Below are positions 24,977-36,626 of a stretch of 64,000 nt of DNA, one piece after another. Positions within the stretch are counted from its first letter, which is position 1, and every line of letters begins with the position of its first letter. The translations under genes and the position numbers were made by a program. The DNA is from Planctomycetaceae bacterium (GTDB lineage Bacteria; Planctomycetota; Planctomycetia; Planctomycetales; Planctomycetaceae): positions 1 to 64,000 of the forward strand of contig JAEUII010000347.1 in assembly GCA_016795145.1 (NCBI GenBank), given 5' to 3'. The notes under the pieces were generated by a model. That model saw only the letters and a program-made list of their open reading frames with translations. It searched no databases and was not told the origin of the DNA.

Positions 24977-26422
24977 ATGCTCAGCCTTTCGACACCTCAG
25001 TTTCGCTGCCTGTCCGCCATTGGACGCTGCGACATTACTCCGCCAGTCGGAATCTATCATCGGATGTGGGGCGCGGCGCTGCATGATCGTGCGACGGGAG
25101 TTCACAGGCCTCTGACGGCCACGATGCTCTGGATGAGGCCGCCGGAAGCTGAGTTGCAGAGCGACGACCGGATCATCGTGTCGCTTGATCACTGCATTCT
25201 GGAAACGTCCGAGATGCAGTGCATCAGTCGGGTAATCAGCGAAGTAACCGGAGTGCCGCCGGAGAACGTTCTTGTTTCACTGACACATACTCATGGTTCA
25301 GGCTGGATGAGTCGTGCTCGGAGTGAATTTCCTGGTGGCGACATGATCGGCCCTTATCTGGAAGAGCTACGCAGGAAGTTGGCTGAGCTCGCCAGAAGCC
25401 TTGTGAACCAGCATGTTCAGTCTCACGTCGTCTGTCAGCCAGGACACTGTTCGCTGGCCGGTTATCGGGACTTCTTCGACGAAGAACGTGGCCATGCGGT
25501 GTGCGGCTTCCAGCCAGAAGGCAGCGCTGATGATACGGTGATGGTGGCTCGATTCACCGATTCGAACGGGCGGACAACTGTGACGATTGTGAACTATGCG
25601 TGTCATCCCACGACCCTGGCCTGGGACAATACTCTGATCAGCCCCGACTGGGTCGGTGCGATGCGTGAGACGGTTGAACAGAACGCCGGGGGACTCTGTT
25701 TGTTCCTTCAGGGCGCGTCGGGTGATCTGGGGCCGCGTGAAGGCTTTGTTGGCGATGTGGATGTCGCTGATCGCAATGGCCGGCAGGTCGGGTTCGCCGT
25801 GCTGTCGACTCTTCAAACGGTTCCGAAACCAGGCACCACTTTTGACTATCAGGGTCCTGTTTTGTCCGGGACATGGATCGGTACGTGGAAGCATGTGTCA
25901 CAAACGCAGGATCAGCAACAGAAGAATGGTCTCTGGAAATGGTGGTCGCTCACTGTTGATCTTCCTTACCGGCACGACTTGCCAACGATCGAAGACACGA
26001 CTTCGAAGCGAACCTACTGGCTGGAAGAAGAAGCGAAGGCTCGATCCACTGGCGACACGGAGCAGCTTCGAAAGTGTCGAGCCAACGCGGAGCAGATGAC
26101 CCGCCAGCTGACTCGCCTTCAGGCACTGGCTCCGGGACGCTGTTGCCCGTTTCCTGTTCGCATTGGTTTGATGGGAACGACGCTCTGGATCTTTACACCC
26201 GGTGAGCTGTATCAGGTGTTTCAGCAGGAACTTCGACGTCGATTCCCGGGCTATGCGATCTTCGTCACGACATTAACCGGAGACTGGCAACCCGGTTATG
26301 TGCCACCAGCTTCGTCCTTCGGTTATGGCATCTATCAGGAAGTGATCGCTGCGACGGCACCGGGTTGCCTGGAAGCACTGATCGAAGAAGTCAGCCGATC
26401 GATTCACAAACAGCTTCGATGA
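24977..26422 (+). CDS. Neutral/alkaline ceramidase-like hydrolase
   Basis: From ATG 24977 (an ATG at 24917, inside the transporter end, is the alternative) the product is 481 residues. It has the N-terminal ceramidase-family pattern: GRCDITPPVGI, VLVSLTHTHGSGW, VTIVNYACHPTTL and LFLQGASGDLGPR, where His residues of HTHG and CHP would bind zinc and the GASGDL segment forms the nucleophile region. No signal peptide is visible. Planctomycetes have many such proteins with unknown substrates, so hydrolysis of an amide in a lipid or other molecule is only likely. It ends the four-gene operon; a GTAG-headed repeat starts nine bases after its stop. Confidence 0.85.
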   Translation: MLSLSTPQFRCLSAIGRCDITPPVGIYHRMWGAALHDRATGVHRPLTATMLWMRPPEAELQSDDRIIVSLDHCILETSEMQCISRVISEVTGVPPENVLVSLTHTHGSGWMSRARSEFPGGDMIGPYLEELRRKLAELARSLVNQHVQSHVVCQPGHCSLAGYRDFFDEERGHAVCGFQPEGSADDTVMVARFTDSNGRTTVTIVNYACHPTTLAWDNTLISPDWVGAMRETVEQNAGGLCLFLQGASGDLGPREGFVGDVDVADRNGRQVGFAVLSTLQTVPKPGTTFDYQGPVLSGTWIGTWKHVSQTQDQQQKNGLWKWWSLTVDLPYRHDLPTIEDTTSKRTYWLEEEAKARSTGDTEQLRKCRANAEQMTRQLTRLQALAPGRCCPFPVRIGLMGTTLWIFTPGELYQVFQQELRRRFPGYAIFVTTLTGDWQPGYVPPASSFGYGIYQEVIAATAPGCLEALIEEVSRSIHKQLR

Positions 26423-26430
26423 TGTGTTCA

Positions 26431-26484
26431 GTAGGTGCCGCTTGCCGAGCGGCACTTCGCGGCCTCGCCGCGACCAGCGACCAA
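26431..26484 (+). repeat. REP-like element with GTAG head and two hairpins
   Basis: GTAG is followed by GTGCCGCT-TGCCG-AGCGGCAC and then a second palindrome CGCGGC-CTC-GCCGCG. A second copy in inverse orientation lies at 51768-51821 and differs by a paired change (T/A there, C/G here) in the first stem. This matches the layout of REP sequences used by RAYT transposases. Confidence 0.75.
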
Positions 26485-26581
26485 CCCGGTCTCCATCGGA
26501 TCACAAGTGAACGTGGAAAAGCAGCATCCACGTTGGTTTCGTTGTTGGAGTGGCGTCGGCATCAAGAGCATGCGAGAACAA

Positions 26582-26625
26582 GGTTCGCCTGGCGGCGAAA
26601 GTCTCGCCCGGCAGGCGAGACCTAC
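26582..26625 (-). repeat. REP-like element whose GTAG head supplies a stop codon
   Basis: On the minus strand GTAG is followed by GTCTCGCC-TGCC-G-GGCGAGAC and TTCGCC-GCC-AGGCGAA. The same scaffold with another stem lies at 51562-51606. TAG of the head (26624-26622) is the stop codon of the phosphorylase-family gene. Confidence 0.75.
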
Positions 26626-27431
26626 AGGGCGCCGTATTTGCGTCGTTCGATGATGTCGCTGATCTGTTCAACCAGTCCGGCGACGAAGCGATCCAGGTTG
26701 GATGCGGCTTCGGCGGATCGAATTCGCCAGTTGTTCAGTTCTGACATTCCTCGCAGGCCGCGAAACAAACTTCCGATGGCGGTACCGACCGACTTGCTGT
26801 CCGGACGAAAAATCATGGAGGCGGCGTTGTCCGGAACCTGTTCTTCGGCCGCATCGATGATGGCTCTTACGACGACCAGCCGAACGTTTTTCTCAGTGCA
26901 CACCTGAGCCACCGCGAGACTGGTGGTGTCAACGGCCAGGGCGCCGCTGGATTCCGCAAATCGTTTCTTTTCCTCGGGCGTTTCCGGGTGCTTGTCCGCG
27001 ACGAGCAGCTTGCCGACATGGATTCGCTTGCGAGCGCCAATTGTGCACTTCACCGGAAGACTGTTTCCGTGAGTATCAGCGATTTCGTTCGCAACGACCA
27101 GGTCACCCGCCTGAAGGTCCGGTGACAAGGCTGAGCTGAATCCGACGCACAGCACCCACGAAGGATGATGTTCGTCCAGAAGCAGCTCCGTCGCCGCTCG
27201 ATGCTGAGCATATCCGACACCCGCTTCGGCGATGACCAGGCGAACCAGTTCCCCCAGAAAGCCGCCTCGAATCGTAATGCGGCCTTCGGAGTAACTTCGC
27301 TGCCGGTCGACTCGCTTCAGGAACGGTTTCATTTCGCCGCGGTGAGTACACACGAAGCCGATGTCCGCCGATCGTCGATCGGGGACAGGCTCGCTGTTCT
27401 GACTTCCGGACTTGCTGGAACCGCTGCTCAC
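26622..27431 (-). CDS. Nucleoside phosphorylase / MTA-SAH nucleosidase superfamily protein
   Basis: This 269-residue protein starts at GTG 27431, overlapping the serC stop as GTGA. The conserved core is [49 protein letters not shown], the glycine-rich phosphate/substrate region of PNP_UDP-type enzymes, followed by [15 protein letters not shown] and [16 protein letters not shown], which correspond to the MExE-and-Asp catalytic region; the usual MExE is changed to DTTS. It may cleave N-glycosidic bonds of nucleosides or hopanoid precursors (HpnG-like); the exact substrate cannot be assigned and the changed acidic residue weakens a classical nucleosidase call. Its TAG stop lies in a repeat head. 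Confidence 0.8.
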   Translation of the reverse strand: MSSGSSKSGSQNSEPVPDRRSADIGFVCTHRGEMKPFLKRVDRQRSYSEGRITIRGGFLGELVRLVIAEAGVGYAQHRAATELLLDEHHPSWVLCVGFSSALSPDLQAGDLVVANEIADTHGNSLPVKCTIGARKRIHVGKLLVADKHPETPEEKKRFAESSGALAVDTTSLAVAQVCTEKNVRLVVVRAIIDAAEEQVPDNAASMIFRPDSKSVGTAIGSLFRGLRGMSELNNWRIRSAEAASNLDRFVAGLVEQISDIIERRKYGAL

Positions 27432-28510
27432 GCTGACGCCTCAAAGTCCTTCATGAACTGAACGAGTGCATCCACGCCTTCCGACGGAAATGCGTTGTAA
27501 ATGCTGGCACGCATTCCACCAACACTGCGATGTCCCTTCAGCCCGCTGAAGCCTTTCGCTTCTGCCGCCTTGATGAAAGCGTTGTCCTTGTCTTCGTTGC
27601 CGGTGACGAAGGTCACGTTCATCAGCGAACGACTGTCCTTCTGAGCGGTCGTGCGGAAGAGGGAGCTTTGTTCCAGGAAGGAGTACAATCGACCGGCCTT
27701 GTCCTCGTTGCGAGCCGCCATGGCTGCAAGTCCGCCATGCTTCTTGATCCATCGGAAGACCAGCATCATCAGGTAGATGCCAAAGGTTGGCGGTGTGTTG
27801 TACATTGACTCGTTTTCAGAATGAGTCCGGTACTGCAGCATTGTGGGAAGACTCTTACTTCCTGCTTCGACGAGGTCTTTGCGAACGATCACCAGCGTGA
27901 CTCCGCTTGGGCCCAGGTTCTTCTGAGCACCTGCGTAGATCAGTCCGTACTTTGTCACGTCGATCGGGCGGCTGAAGATGTCGCTGCTGGCATCGCACAC
28001 GAGAAATGCGGACGAGGGAATGTTCGTTGGCTCTTCGCGGAACTGAGTTCCAAAGATCGTGTTGTTCGATGTGTAGTGAACGTAGACCGGCGCTTCACTG
28101 TACTGACAGCTTGCCGGGATATAATTGAAATTGGCATCCTTGCTGGAACATGCAATGTGCGTCTTGCCGGAAGACTTCGCTTCCTTCAGAGCCTTCTCGG
28201 ACCACATTCCGGTGACAAGGTAGTCGGCCGTCTTTTCCGGTGTCAGATAGTTCATTGGCACCATAGAAAACTGCAGAGACGCTCCGCCCTGCAGAAACAG
28301 GACGGAATAGTTGTCAGGAATGCCTGCGATTTCGCGGCAGAGAGCCTCGGCTTCGGCCGCCACCGCCATGAAGGGCTTGCCGCGGTGAGAATGTTCGCAG
28401 ATGCCAATTCCCGTGTTCCCAAGCGACAGCAGATTTTCCTGAGCTTCCTTCAGAACACATTCCGGCAGCACTGCCGGGCCCGCGGAGAAATTCCAGATTC
28501 GGTTTGTCAT
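27428..28510 (-). CDS. serC: Phosphoserine aminotransferase
   Basis: This 360-residue protein has the normal SerC length and motifs: [16 protein letters not shown] at the start, [15 protein letters not shown] (phosphate and PLP contacts), [33 protein letters not shown] with the Schiff-base Lys, and [16 protein letters not shown] at the C-terminus. It converts 3-phosphohydroxypyruvate to phosphoserine in serine synthesis and can act in pyridoxine synthesis. It is translationally coupled to the phosphorylase-family gene downstream; a metabolic reason for the pair is not obvious. Confidence 0.97.
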   Translation of the reverse strand: MTNRIWNFSAGPAVLPECVLKEAQENLLSLGNTGIGICEHSHRGKPFMAVAAEAEALCREIAGIPDNYSVLFLQGGASLQFSMVPMNYLTPEKTADYLVTGMWSEKALKEAKSSGKTHIACSSKDANFNYIPASCQYSEAPVYVHYTSNNTIFGTQFREEPTNIPSSAFLVCDASSDIFSRPIDVTKYGLIYAGAQKNLGPSGVTLVIVRKDLVEAGSKSLPTMLQYRTHSENESMYNTPPTFGIYLMMLVFRWIKKHGGLAAMAARNEDKAGRLYSFLEQSSLFRTTAQKDSRSLMNVTFVTGNEDKDNAFIKAAEAKGFSGLKGHRSVGGMRASIYNAFPSEGVDALVQFMKDFEASA

Positions 28511-28993
28511 TGTCCTTAACTGCTTTCAGATCTTGAGCTTGAGACGGGAATGATGCTTCCGTCGTGTAGAGCCGGACGGAATTCTAGAGGTTCGCGGCCA
28601 ACGGCTCAAACCTGGTCCAATTTGCTTCCGTCCTCAGGGAACCGTTCCGGCCGATCCCAGACAAGGGACTCAGCAACGGGCAAAACACGCTCAAGGGCAG
28701 GAAAATCGGGCCAAACCGGGTCTGACGGTCGTAGTGGTTGTAATTCTCCTTGACCCTGCCGATTTTTCACTTTTAGCATGTTTGCGGAGAAATGGAGAGA
28801 TGCGGTGACTGTTCCTGATCGGTAATCTGTTTGCTTCAGGGCAGGAACTGCGAAAGGATTCCGTTCGAGGCAACCGGACAAGTCGGACGGTTGCGAAGTC
28901 GGAGAAGGATTCCGCCGAAGTTTAGAGTGACAAAATCCGTGGTTGCTTCGACCACATTGCGCCAAATCGGTGCTCAGTTCCGGAGTACTGTTG
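28511..28993. other. Divergent intergenic region without a supported gene
   Basis: This 483-bp gap separates serC from the plus-strand gene. GCAACCG/CGGTTGC (about 28878-28899) and GTGGTTG..CGACCAC could form hairpins, and AAGGATTCCG occurs twice. The open frames here are not convincing and no promoter box stands out. Confidence 0.45.
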
Positions 28994-29911
28994 ATGAACG
29001 TTTATTTGCGATACACCCTTTTCGTCCTGGTCCTGCTTGGTCTTGGGGCACAGGCCTATCTGGCAGGTAGCGTATTGAAGCGTCGTTTTGCGATTGAGGC
29101 AGACCTCGCAAAATCAGTCGTTGACGCCAGCAAAGCCATCGAAGCAAAATCAAAGGCAGAAGTCGAATTCACTACCGCTAAGACGGCACTTGCGTCTGCA
29201 AAGCTTGGATGGGGCAATGAATGGAACTTCCCGGCCGGTGGTCAGGTTGGAGCCGTTCAGGTTGTTGCGGGCGGAAATCTGAATGTGAGCGGACTGGGGG
29301 CAAATACCGGTCTGCGAGCGGTCGATGTCAACGGAGCACCATCGGATCCTGCGGTTCATGTGTTTGGTTTCAGCCCACAGAATCAGCCGGTCTACCTGGG
29401 TGAGTTCCATGCTCCTGTTGCTCAGATTGCAGCAACCAATTGTGTGCTGGTTCCATCCAGCAGCGTGAATCTGGAAGACATTAATCAGGACGCCTTCTCT
29501 CGCGGTATTCGGATGCGAGCGGAGATTCCAGCTGGACCACGTCGGTCGGTCGAAAACCTGGCTCAGAACATTCGACGATCGGTTGAAAAGCGAGACCTTG
29601 CGATTGAAAACGGACGCCGTCAGCAGGACCTGAATACCGCTGCTCTTGAAGGACTTGACACTCGCAAGCGAGAACTGCTTGGCGATCCAAATGGTCCGGA
29701 TGTCGCTGAGTATCCTGAGTATCGAGTCGGGCTGGTGAAGGCACTCGAGAATCTGGAAGAAGAACGAAACGCCGTCCAGCTTTCAGTTGATCAGCTCCGT
29801 CGCCTTGTGAAAGCCGCAACAGAAACTCGACAGCAGAATGTTGAGTCTCTTCAGCAGCTGGCTTCCAGGCTCGAGCGAAGTTCTACCCGCGTGACTCAGC
29901 GAGCTGAGTAA
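28994..29911 (+). CDS. Membrane-anchored coiled-coil protein, unknown function
   Basis: From ATG 28994 the product is 305 residues: an N-terminal membrane anchor (about residues 5-25, RYTLFVLVLLGLGAQAYLAG), a helical segment rich in Ala/Lys, a middle domain (about 75-180, GNEWNFPAGGQVGAVQVVAGGNLNVSGLGANTGL through VLVPSSSVNLEDINQDAF) and a C-terminal coiled coil (about 190-300). The GGxLNVSG pattern suggests beta structure. It probably lies in the periplasm, tethered to the inner membrane. I know of no named family. It is convergent with the 900-residue TPR gene and has no clear operon partner. Confidence 0.75.
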   Translation: MNVYLRYTLFVLVLLGLGAQAYLAGSVLKRRFAIEADLAKSVVDASKAIEAKSKAEVEFTTAKTALASAKLGWGNEWNFPAGGQVGAVQVVAGGNLNVSGLGANTGLRAVDVNGAPSDPAVHVFGFSPQNQPVYLGEFHAPVAQIAATNCVLVPSSSVNLEDINQDAFSRGIRMRAEIPAGPRRSVENLAQNIRRSVEKRDLAIENGRRQQDLNTAALEGLDTRKRELLGDPNGPDVAEYPEYRVGLVKALENLEEERNAVQLSVDQLRRLVKAATETRQQNVESLQQLASRLERSSTRVTQRAE

Positions 29912-30005
29912 TCTGCTGCTAAGTGAGACCGGGCGCTGGTGGCGGGCTGCACTTGCGCTTGTCCTGAGGTTCTCTGTTGCAGCGAGTTTTTAGGGCTGCG
30001 TTCTC

Positions 30006-32708
30006 TCAGCGGCTCGTGCTCTTCGTCATCTGCGGAGCCAGCTGGCTCGTCAGGCTGCGGAAGAGATCCACGTCGGCTGGAAACATATCGGATGACTCTG
30101 CGAACCCTGGAAACTGTTCCAGCGCGGCTCGTGCTTCATCCCGTCGCCCAAGTCCAGCGAGAGCGGCAACGCGATAGGTATGTCCTGCCAGCGACAGTTG
30201 TTTAAGCGGCACGGCTTTCAGAACATCAAACGCACCCGCGGAGTTGTTTTCTGCCAGCAGGACCCTCGCCTGAACTTCACGGTAGGCAGCTTCATCCGGA
30301 TAAGTCTGAATCACGGAGGAGATCAGCTCACGGGCTTCCGGAAGATGCTTCTTTTCCACGGCAAGAAGCCATGCGATGCGACTCTGGATTCGGCTGGGAT
30401 CAATCGTCATCGGCAACACGGACTGCAGAGTGTTCTCCGCCAGTGCATGCTGGCGCGCATAGATCAGCAGGTCTGCGTAGAACGCTCGCAGTTCTGGGCG
30501 CTCAGGATGCTTCACGATCAAATCGTAAACGCCCTTCATCGCATCCGGCAGAACTTTGTCACGATCCGGTGAAGCCTGAACCAGTGACAGCCACGATGCC
30601 GCGCGGGTTACAACCTGCGGTTCCGATGGCTGAGCCTTCAGCACATGCAGAGCTTCTGCAGGCTGGTCGTTGCGGATATACGTACGAATCAGTTCCGGCT
30701 CGAACGCTGGATTCTGCTGAGTCAGCTTCAGGGCAAACCTGGCCGCGGCATCCTTCAGAACCGGCACTGTGTCTTTGCGGTGGACTCGCTGTTCCTGAGT
30801 AATCGCCATTTCTGCGGAGATAATCGCGAGCTGTATCGCCTGATCGCTCGTCATTCCCTTCGGTGGTTCGTTTACAAGCTTCTCAATTTCTTCAACCGCG
30901 GAAGCGGAGTTTTTCCGTCCCAGCGCCAGTCGAATCAGCGCGGCGCGGATTTCGGGGTTCAGAGGTTGTTCGGCAACCAGCGTTCGGAGTCGTCCTTCCA
31001 CGTCCTTTGAAAACTCGCCACTGACGCGCGAGATGGCTGACTGAACTTCCCTGCGAGAAGGAAACTGGAGCGAAGCCTGGTCGAGCACGGACAGTGCCGC
31101 CAGAATCTGGCCCTCAGCAAACAGCCGGTCCGCGCGAAGCAGAGATCGCTGCACGGGATCGGGGATCATCGGCTTCTCTTCACGCAGCAACTCATCCAGC
31201 TGTTCCCAGCGACGAAGCGTCGGACGCTGCTGAAGATTCCGCCGAATCATCAGGTCGGCAAGGTACGGTGCAACGCCAGGCAGATCCGTCAGTTCCTGGT
31301 ACGTTGCGATCGCCATATCCAGCTGTCCGGCTTTCACAAACGCGGAAGCCATTCCAAGTTTGCCAGGCAACGACTGTGGCTGAGTTTCCACGACGGCGCG
31401 AAAAGTCTCCAGGGCCGGTCCCAGATCGCCCGAGCGTGTTCGGCAGATCGCAAGACTAAGCTGTGCTCGCGGGCCAATTTCAGAATCGCCTCGGCTAAAT
31501 GCAATTGCCTGTTCGAGAGCCTTGATGGCTTCCGGCCACTTTTCTTCTTCCATCAGAATGCGGCCCAGGCTGTAACTGTATTCATCACGCGGCAGTGCAC
31601 CAGACGGAATGCTGTCCAGCACACGTCGAGCCTTCGCGGTTTCTCCGGAGGAAATCAAATAGTCGATCAGAGCTTCGTGCTGCTGAAACGCATGAGCATT
31701 CTTCTGGATGCCGGCTTCCAATGTCGTGATTGCGGCCTTTCGCTGACCCGCTTTCCAGCAAACAGCTGCATGAGACAAACGGACGCTGGCATTCGACGGC
31801 TCGCTTTCCACAAGCTTCTCAAAATGCTGCATCGCACGCTTCAACTGCGCTTCGGTACTCTGGTCGCCGCTTTGTGTTTGAGCCTCCGAGTTGGCGCCGG
31901 CGTCCTGCCAGGAAGGAAGACTGCGGACAAGCAGGGAGTTCAGTGTTGCATCGGCCGGAGCCTGTTCGAGAGCGATCCAGAGGTCACTCATCGCCTCATC
32001 ACGTCGACCTTTTTCCAGATAGTATTCTGCTCGCAGGCGGCGCGCTTCCGCAGAATCACACTCCTTCGTCATTCGCGTCAGCAACGCTTCCGGCTGGTAC
32101 TCTTCAGGAGTTTCTTCGTCAGCCAGACGAGCCAGTTCGACATAGGCTCCTGGGAGTTTTTTCGTGCATTGAAGAGAACGTCGCAGGCCATGAATCGTCG
32201 CTTCACGATTTCGCGCGGCGTTCGAACAGAGACTGCTGAGATACCAGACTTCGGCGTTGTCGGCCTGAGTTGTCTGAAGCACTTTCAGATGAGCATCCGC
32301 GTCCGACATCAGGTTCAGTGACACGGCAACTCGGGCCTGACGCAGTCGAAGATCGTCGCTCGTCATTCCTTTGCGGAGCAGGTCTTCGTTCAGTCGAAAC
32401 GCCTGATGCAGTGCTTTCGGAGTCTGAATCTTCTCACTCAACAGCCATGACAGTCGTTCCTGGGCTTCGAGATCCCCGGCCTTCAGAGCCAGGTATTGAG
32501 TGAGGTGCAGCTGAGCCGATCGGTAATCTTCCTTTTCGAGCATGGCCATCGCCGTGCTTCGAAGGAAGTCGAGTGTTCGTGAAAACTGTCGTGCGTGAAG
32601 TTTGCGAAACCCAAACCAAACGCCAAAAAACAGCACCGACATGATGACCGCAGCGCGCAGATTCAGCACTCTGCGTTTGGACGTCGTCTTTGAAGGTGTT
32701 GTGGCCAT
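30006..32708 (-). CDS. Membrane-anchored TPR protein of the exosortase locus
   Basis: From ATG 32708 (AGGA seven bases upstream) the product is 900 residues. It has one N-terminal membrane helix (about residues 20-38, LRAAVIMSVLFFGVWFGF) and then TPR repeats to the end, for example EKEDYRSAQLHLTQYLALKAGDLEAQERL and EEKWPEAIKALEQAIAFSRGDSEIGPRAQLSLAICRTRSGD. Size and layout recall PrsT, the TPR protein that goes with exosortases, but PrsT is a lipoprotein and this has no lipobox. It lies 59 bp after the EpsI-like gene on the same strand, so an operon xrt-epsI-TPR is likely. It may scaffold export or sorting of surface proteins or polysaccharide; this is inference. Confidence 0.85.
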   Translation of the reverse strand: MATTPSKTTSKRRVLNLRAAVIMSVLFFGVWFGFRKLHARQFSRTLDFLRSTAMAMLEKEDYRSAQLHLTQYLALKAGDLEAQERLSWLLSEKIQTPKALHQAFRLNEDLLRKGMTSDDLRLRQARVAVSLNLMSDADAHLKVLQTTQADNAEVWYLSSLCSNAARNREATIHGLRRSLQCTKKLPGAYVELARLADEETPEEYQPEALLTRMTKECDSAEARRLRAEYYLEKGRRDEAMSDLWIALEQAPADATLNSLLVRSLPSWQDAGANSEAQTQSGDQSTEAQLKRAMQHFEKLVESEPSNASVRLSHAAVCWKAGQRKAAITTLEAGIQKNAHAFQQHEALIDYLISSGETAKARRVLDSIPSGALPRDEYSYSLGRILMEEEKWPEAIKALEQAIAFSRGDSEIGPRAQLSLAICRTRSGDLGPALETFRAVVETQPQSLPGKLGMASAFVKAGQLDMAIATYQELTDLPGVAPYLADLMIRRNLQQRPTLRRWEQLDELLREEKPMIPDPVQRSLLRADRLFAEGQILAALSVLDQASLQFPSRREVQSAISRVSGEFSKDVEGRLRTLVAEQPLNPEIRAALIRLALGRKNSASAVEEIEKLVNEPPKGMTSDQAIQLAIISAEMAITQEQRVHRKDTVPVLKDAAARFALKLTQQNPAFEPELIRTYIRNDQPAEALHVLKAQPSEPQVVTRAASWLSLVQASPDRDKVLPDAMKGVYDLIVKHPERPELRAFYADLLIYARQHALAENTLQSVLPMTIDPSRIQSRIAWLLAVEKKHLPEARELISSVIQTYPDEAAYREVQARVLLAENNSAGAFDVLKAVPLKQLSLAGHTYRVAALAGLGRRDEARAALEQFPGFAESSDMFPADVDLFRSLTSQLAPQMTKSTSR

Positions 32709-32794
32709 GGATGTTTCCTGGCGAGCACTGCTCATCCGGGATGAAAGATCAGAAGGATCAATGTGTTGAAGGTCTATCAGAGCGACGACAAGAG

Positions 32795-33457
32795 CTACGA
32801 CTTAAGAACATCGCGAATGACGGGCAGAGCCTGCTTCAGAAAATCCTCAGACTGAGCCAGATCGTCGGCAGACTCCCACGAACGATCGACAGCATACAAC
32901 TTGTAGAGAGCCGGTCGGGCTCGATATGAAAGACGTGGATTGGAAGGAGCATCCCAGAGTCCGTCTTCGCTCCATCCCCAGAAGACTCGTACGGTTTCCG
33001 ACAGCGGCATGTCCTTCAGACGGAAGGCGGCTTTGTTCAGAGTGATAGTCACATCGGTGGCATCTGTTACACCGGTCATCGTTGGGCCGGACACAATCTC
33101 GTAGCCGACGCCTTCGAAGCAGGCCGTGGGCGGATGGACGCTCATCGGGCCGCCGTTGCCGCAGAGGATCGTCAGCGTTGTCGCCAGTCCTGATTCAGAA
33201 TGTCGATATGTTCGGCGGATGTACCCGGCAATCTCGGCCAGCCGCAGCTCACGATCTTCAATCACTTCGTTGGTGGCAGTCCATGCACCAATCACTTCGG
33301 GAATTCGCTTCAGTCGTTCGCAGGCCGCCGCGAGCACCGCCGGATTGTAGATCCCGCGATTGATCAACGCGTCCACACCAGCGCCGGTCAGCAGCAACGC
33401 CGCGCCGCTGAAGCACATTGTGAAATCGCGCCGATTCATTGGTGTTCCGGACGACAC
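32795..33457 (-). CDS. EpsI-like exosortase-associated protein with Tat signal
   Basis: This 220-residue product starts at GTG 33457 with GGAG eight bases upstream. Residues 7-28 (MNRRDFTMCFSGAALLLTGAG) form a Tat-type signal with RRDF. The rest matches the EpsI domain (DUF3485): GAWTATNEVIEDRELRLAEI, LTILCGNGGPMSVHPPTACFEGVGYE, with H108 and C113 in the conserved HPP-x(2)-C segment, and later RVFWGWSEDGLWDAP. EpsI proteins are found beside or fused to exosortases and are linked to exopolysaccharide and protein sorting; their activity is not known. It lies between the exosortase and the TPR gene. Confidence 0.85.
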   Translation of the reverse strand: MSSGTPMNRRDFTMCFSGAALLLTGAGVDALINRGIYNPAVLAAACERLKRIPEVIGAWTATNEVIEDRELRLAEIAGYIRRTYRHSESGLATTLTILCGNGGPMSVHPPTACFEGVGYEIVSGPTMTGVTDATDVTITLNKAAFRLKDMPLSETVRVFWGWSEDGLWDAPSNPRLSYRARPALYKLYAVDRSWESADDLAQSEDFLKQALPVIRDVLKS

Positions 33458-33553
33458 TTCAAAACTCCGAAGAATCCAGGACGGGAACGAACAAGTGACC
33501 TGACGACCGTTGTTCGCGGACTAGTGCTCCGTGAGAACAACGAAGAGAGGGTG

Positions 33554-33619
33554 CGTCATTCCCGTGCAGGCGGGAACCCAGAACGTGAAAGCTGGGTTCC
33601 CGCCTGCGCGGGAATGACG
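33554..33619. repeat. 28-bp near-perfect inverted repeat (REP/MITE-like)
   Basis: Arms 33554-33581 and 33592-33619 pair over 28 bases with one G-U wobble, separated by 10 nt. The core TTCCCGCCTG..CGGGAATGACG is widespread in bacterial genomes as a REP-type palindrome. It lies in the 190-bp gap between exosortase and epsI-like genes, so it will be in the operon RNA and could stall RNA polymerase or protect the message. It has no GTAG head. Confidence 0.85.
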
Positions 33620-33647
33620 ACTAAACCCAAGTTGATGTGACAAACCA

Positions 33648-34610
33648 CTATCGTGACTGTTCCGGCATGACGGAGAACGTATTCGGAATACGCGACGTCA
33701 TGATGGATGGTCTTGCTTCTACCGCTTCCACAAACAGACAATCGATCAGCCAAAGTTCCAGAGATAACAGAAGCATGGCCAGGGGCATCATCAGCCAGCC
33801 GCTGAGATCATGAAAAATCAGGTCAGCGGTTTCCTGTCCAACCGAATGATGAGCAACCGCGGTCGCGACGATTCGAAGAATATTGCAGATCAGAGCAATC
33901 GGAATCGCACTGAACAGAATCAGGATTTTCTCCCATCGCGTTCGGCGACTCACGATGACGGCCGCGGCAGAGATCGCGATGAAGACCATCAGCATTCGAA
34001 GACCGCTGCAGGCTTCCGCAACGCCCAGTCGAGTTTCGCCCATCAGAATCGTGTTCCCCTGAGCAATCGCGGGGATGCCAAAGGCCTGAATGAACCATGC
34101 CGATTCGTTCGCTCCCATCAGCTGCAAAGGAGCCGACAGGAGTTTCTCCACCTGGAATGGCAGAGGCAGCATGAAGGTCAGGAAGAAAACAGCTGGCCAG
34201 ATACCGACAAAGAAACGTCGGCCCCAGATCAGAAGAACGGTGCCAGCGATGAAAAGAATCAGCCCGACGCCATCAATGGCTTCAATGTAAAACCAGGCCG
34301 CAATCAGGTGGGACACAACGCCCAGACCAATCAGAATCAGGCCGGTCTCACAACAGCGTGCATCTCCGCCGGGAATGCGATCTCGCCGGTACCAGCCCAG
34401 CCAGAGCGCGATGAGCGGAATGACGAAGCCGTGCGAATATTGAGGTTCAGTCGTCCAGCGAGACACACTGTTTGTCAGCAAGCCTCGAAAGACCAGCAGA
34501 CCAAGAGCGGCAAACGCGACCGTGAATCCGAGACGGGTGATCCAGTCCGGACATCGCCAATTCGCAGGTTCAGCGTTTGAGGCCATGGTTGTTTGTTGAA
34601 AAGAAAACAT
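33648..34610 (-). CDS. Exosortase (transpeptidase for PEP-CTERM proteins)
   Basis: This 320-residue polytopic protein has about eight membrane helices and the catalytic set of exosortases: Cys201 in VAEACSGLRML, Arg246 in CNILRIVAT and His267 in FHDLSGW (numbers from ATG 34610; ATG 34586 is an equally weak alternative, minus eight residues). Exosortases cut PEP-CTERM signals and attach the protein to the cell surface or a glycan in diderm bacteria. It heads a minus-strand run with an EpsI-like protein and a TPR protein, and its likely substrate is divergent 388 bp away. The subtype (Xrt letter) cannot be assigned by eye. Confidence 0.95.
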   Translation of the reverse strand: MFSFQQTTMASNAEPANWRCPDWITRLGFTVAFAALGLLVFRGLLTNSVSRWTTEPQYSHGFVIPLIALWLGWYRRDRIPGGDARCCETGLILIGLGVVSHLIAAWFYIEAIDGVGLILFIAGTVLLIWGRRFFVGIWPAVFFLTFMLPLPFQVEKLLSAPLQLMGANESAWFIQAFGIPAIAQGNTILMGETRLGVAEACSGLRMLMVFIAISAAAVIVSRRTRWEKILILFSAIPIALICNILRIVATAVAHHSVGQETADLIFHDLSGWLMMPLAMLLLSLELWLIDCLFVEAVEARPSIMTSRIPNTFSVMPEQSR

Positions 34611-36626
<2,016 letters not shown>

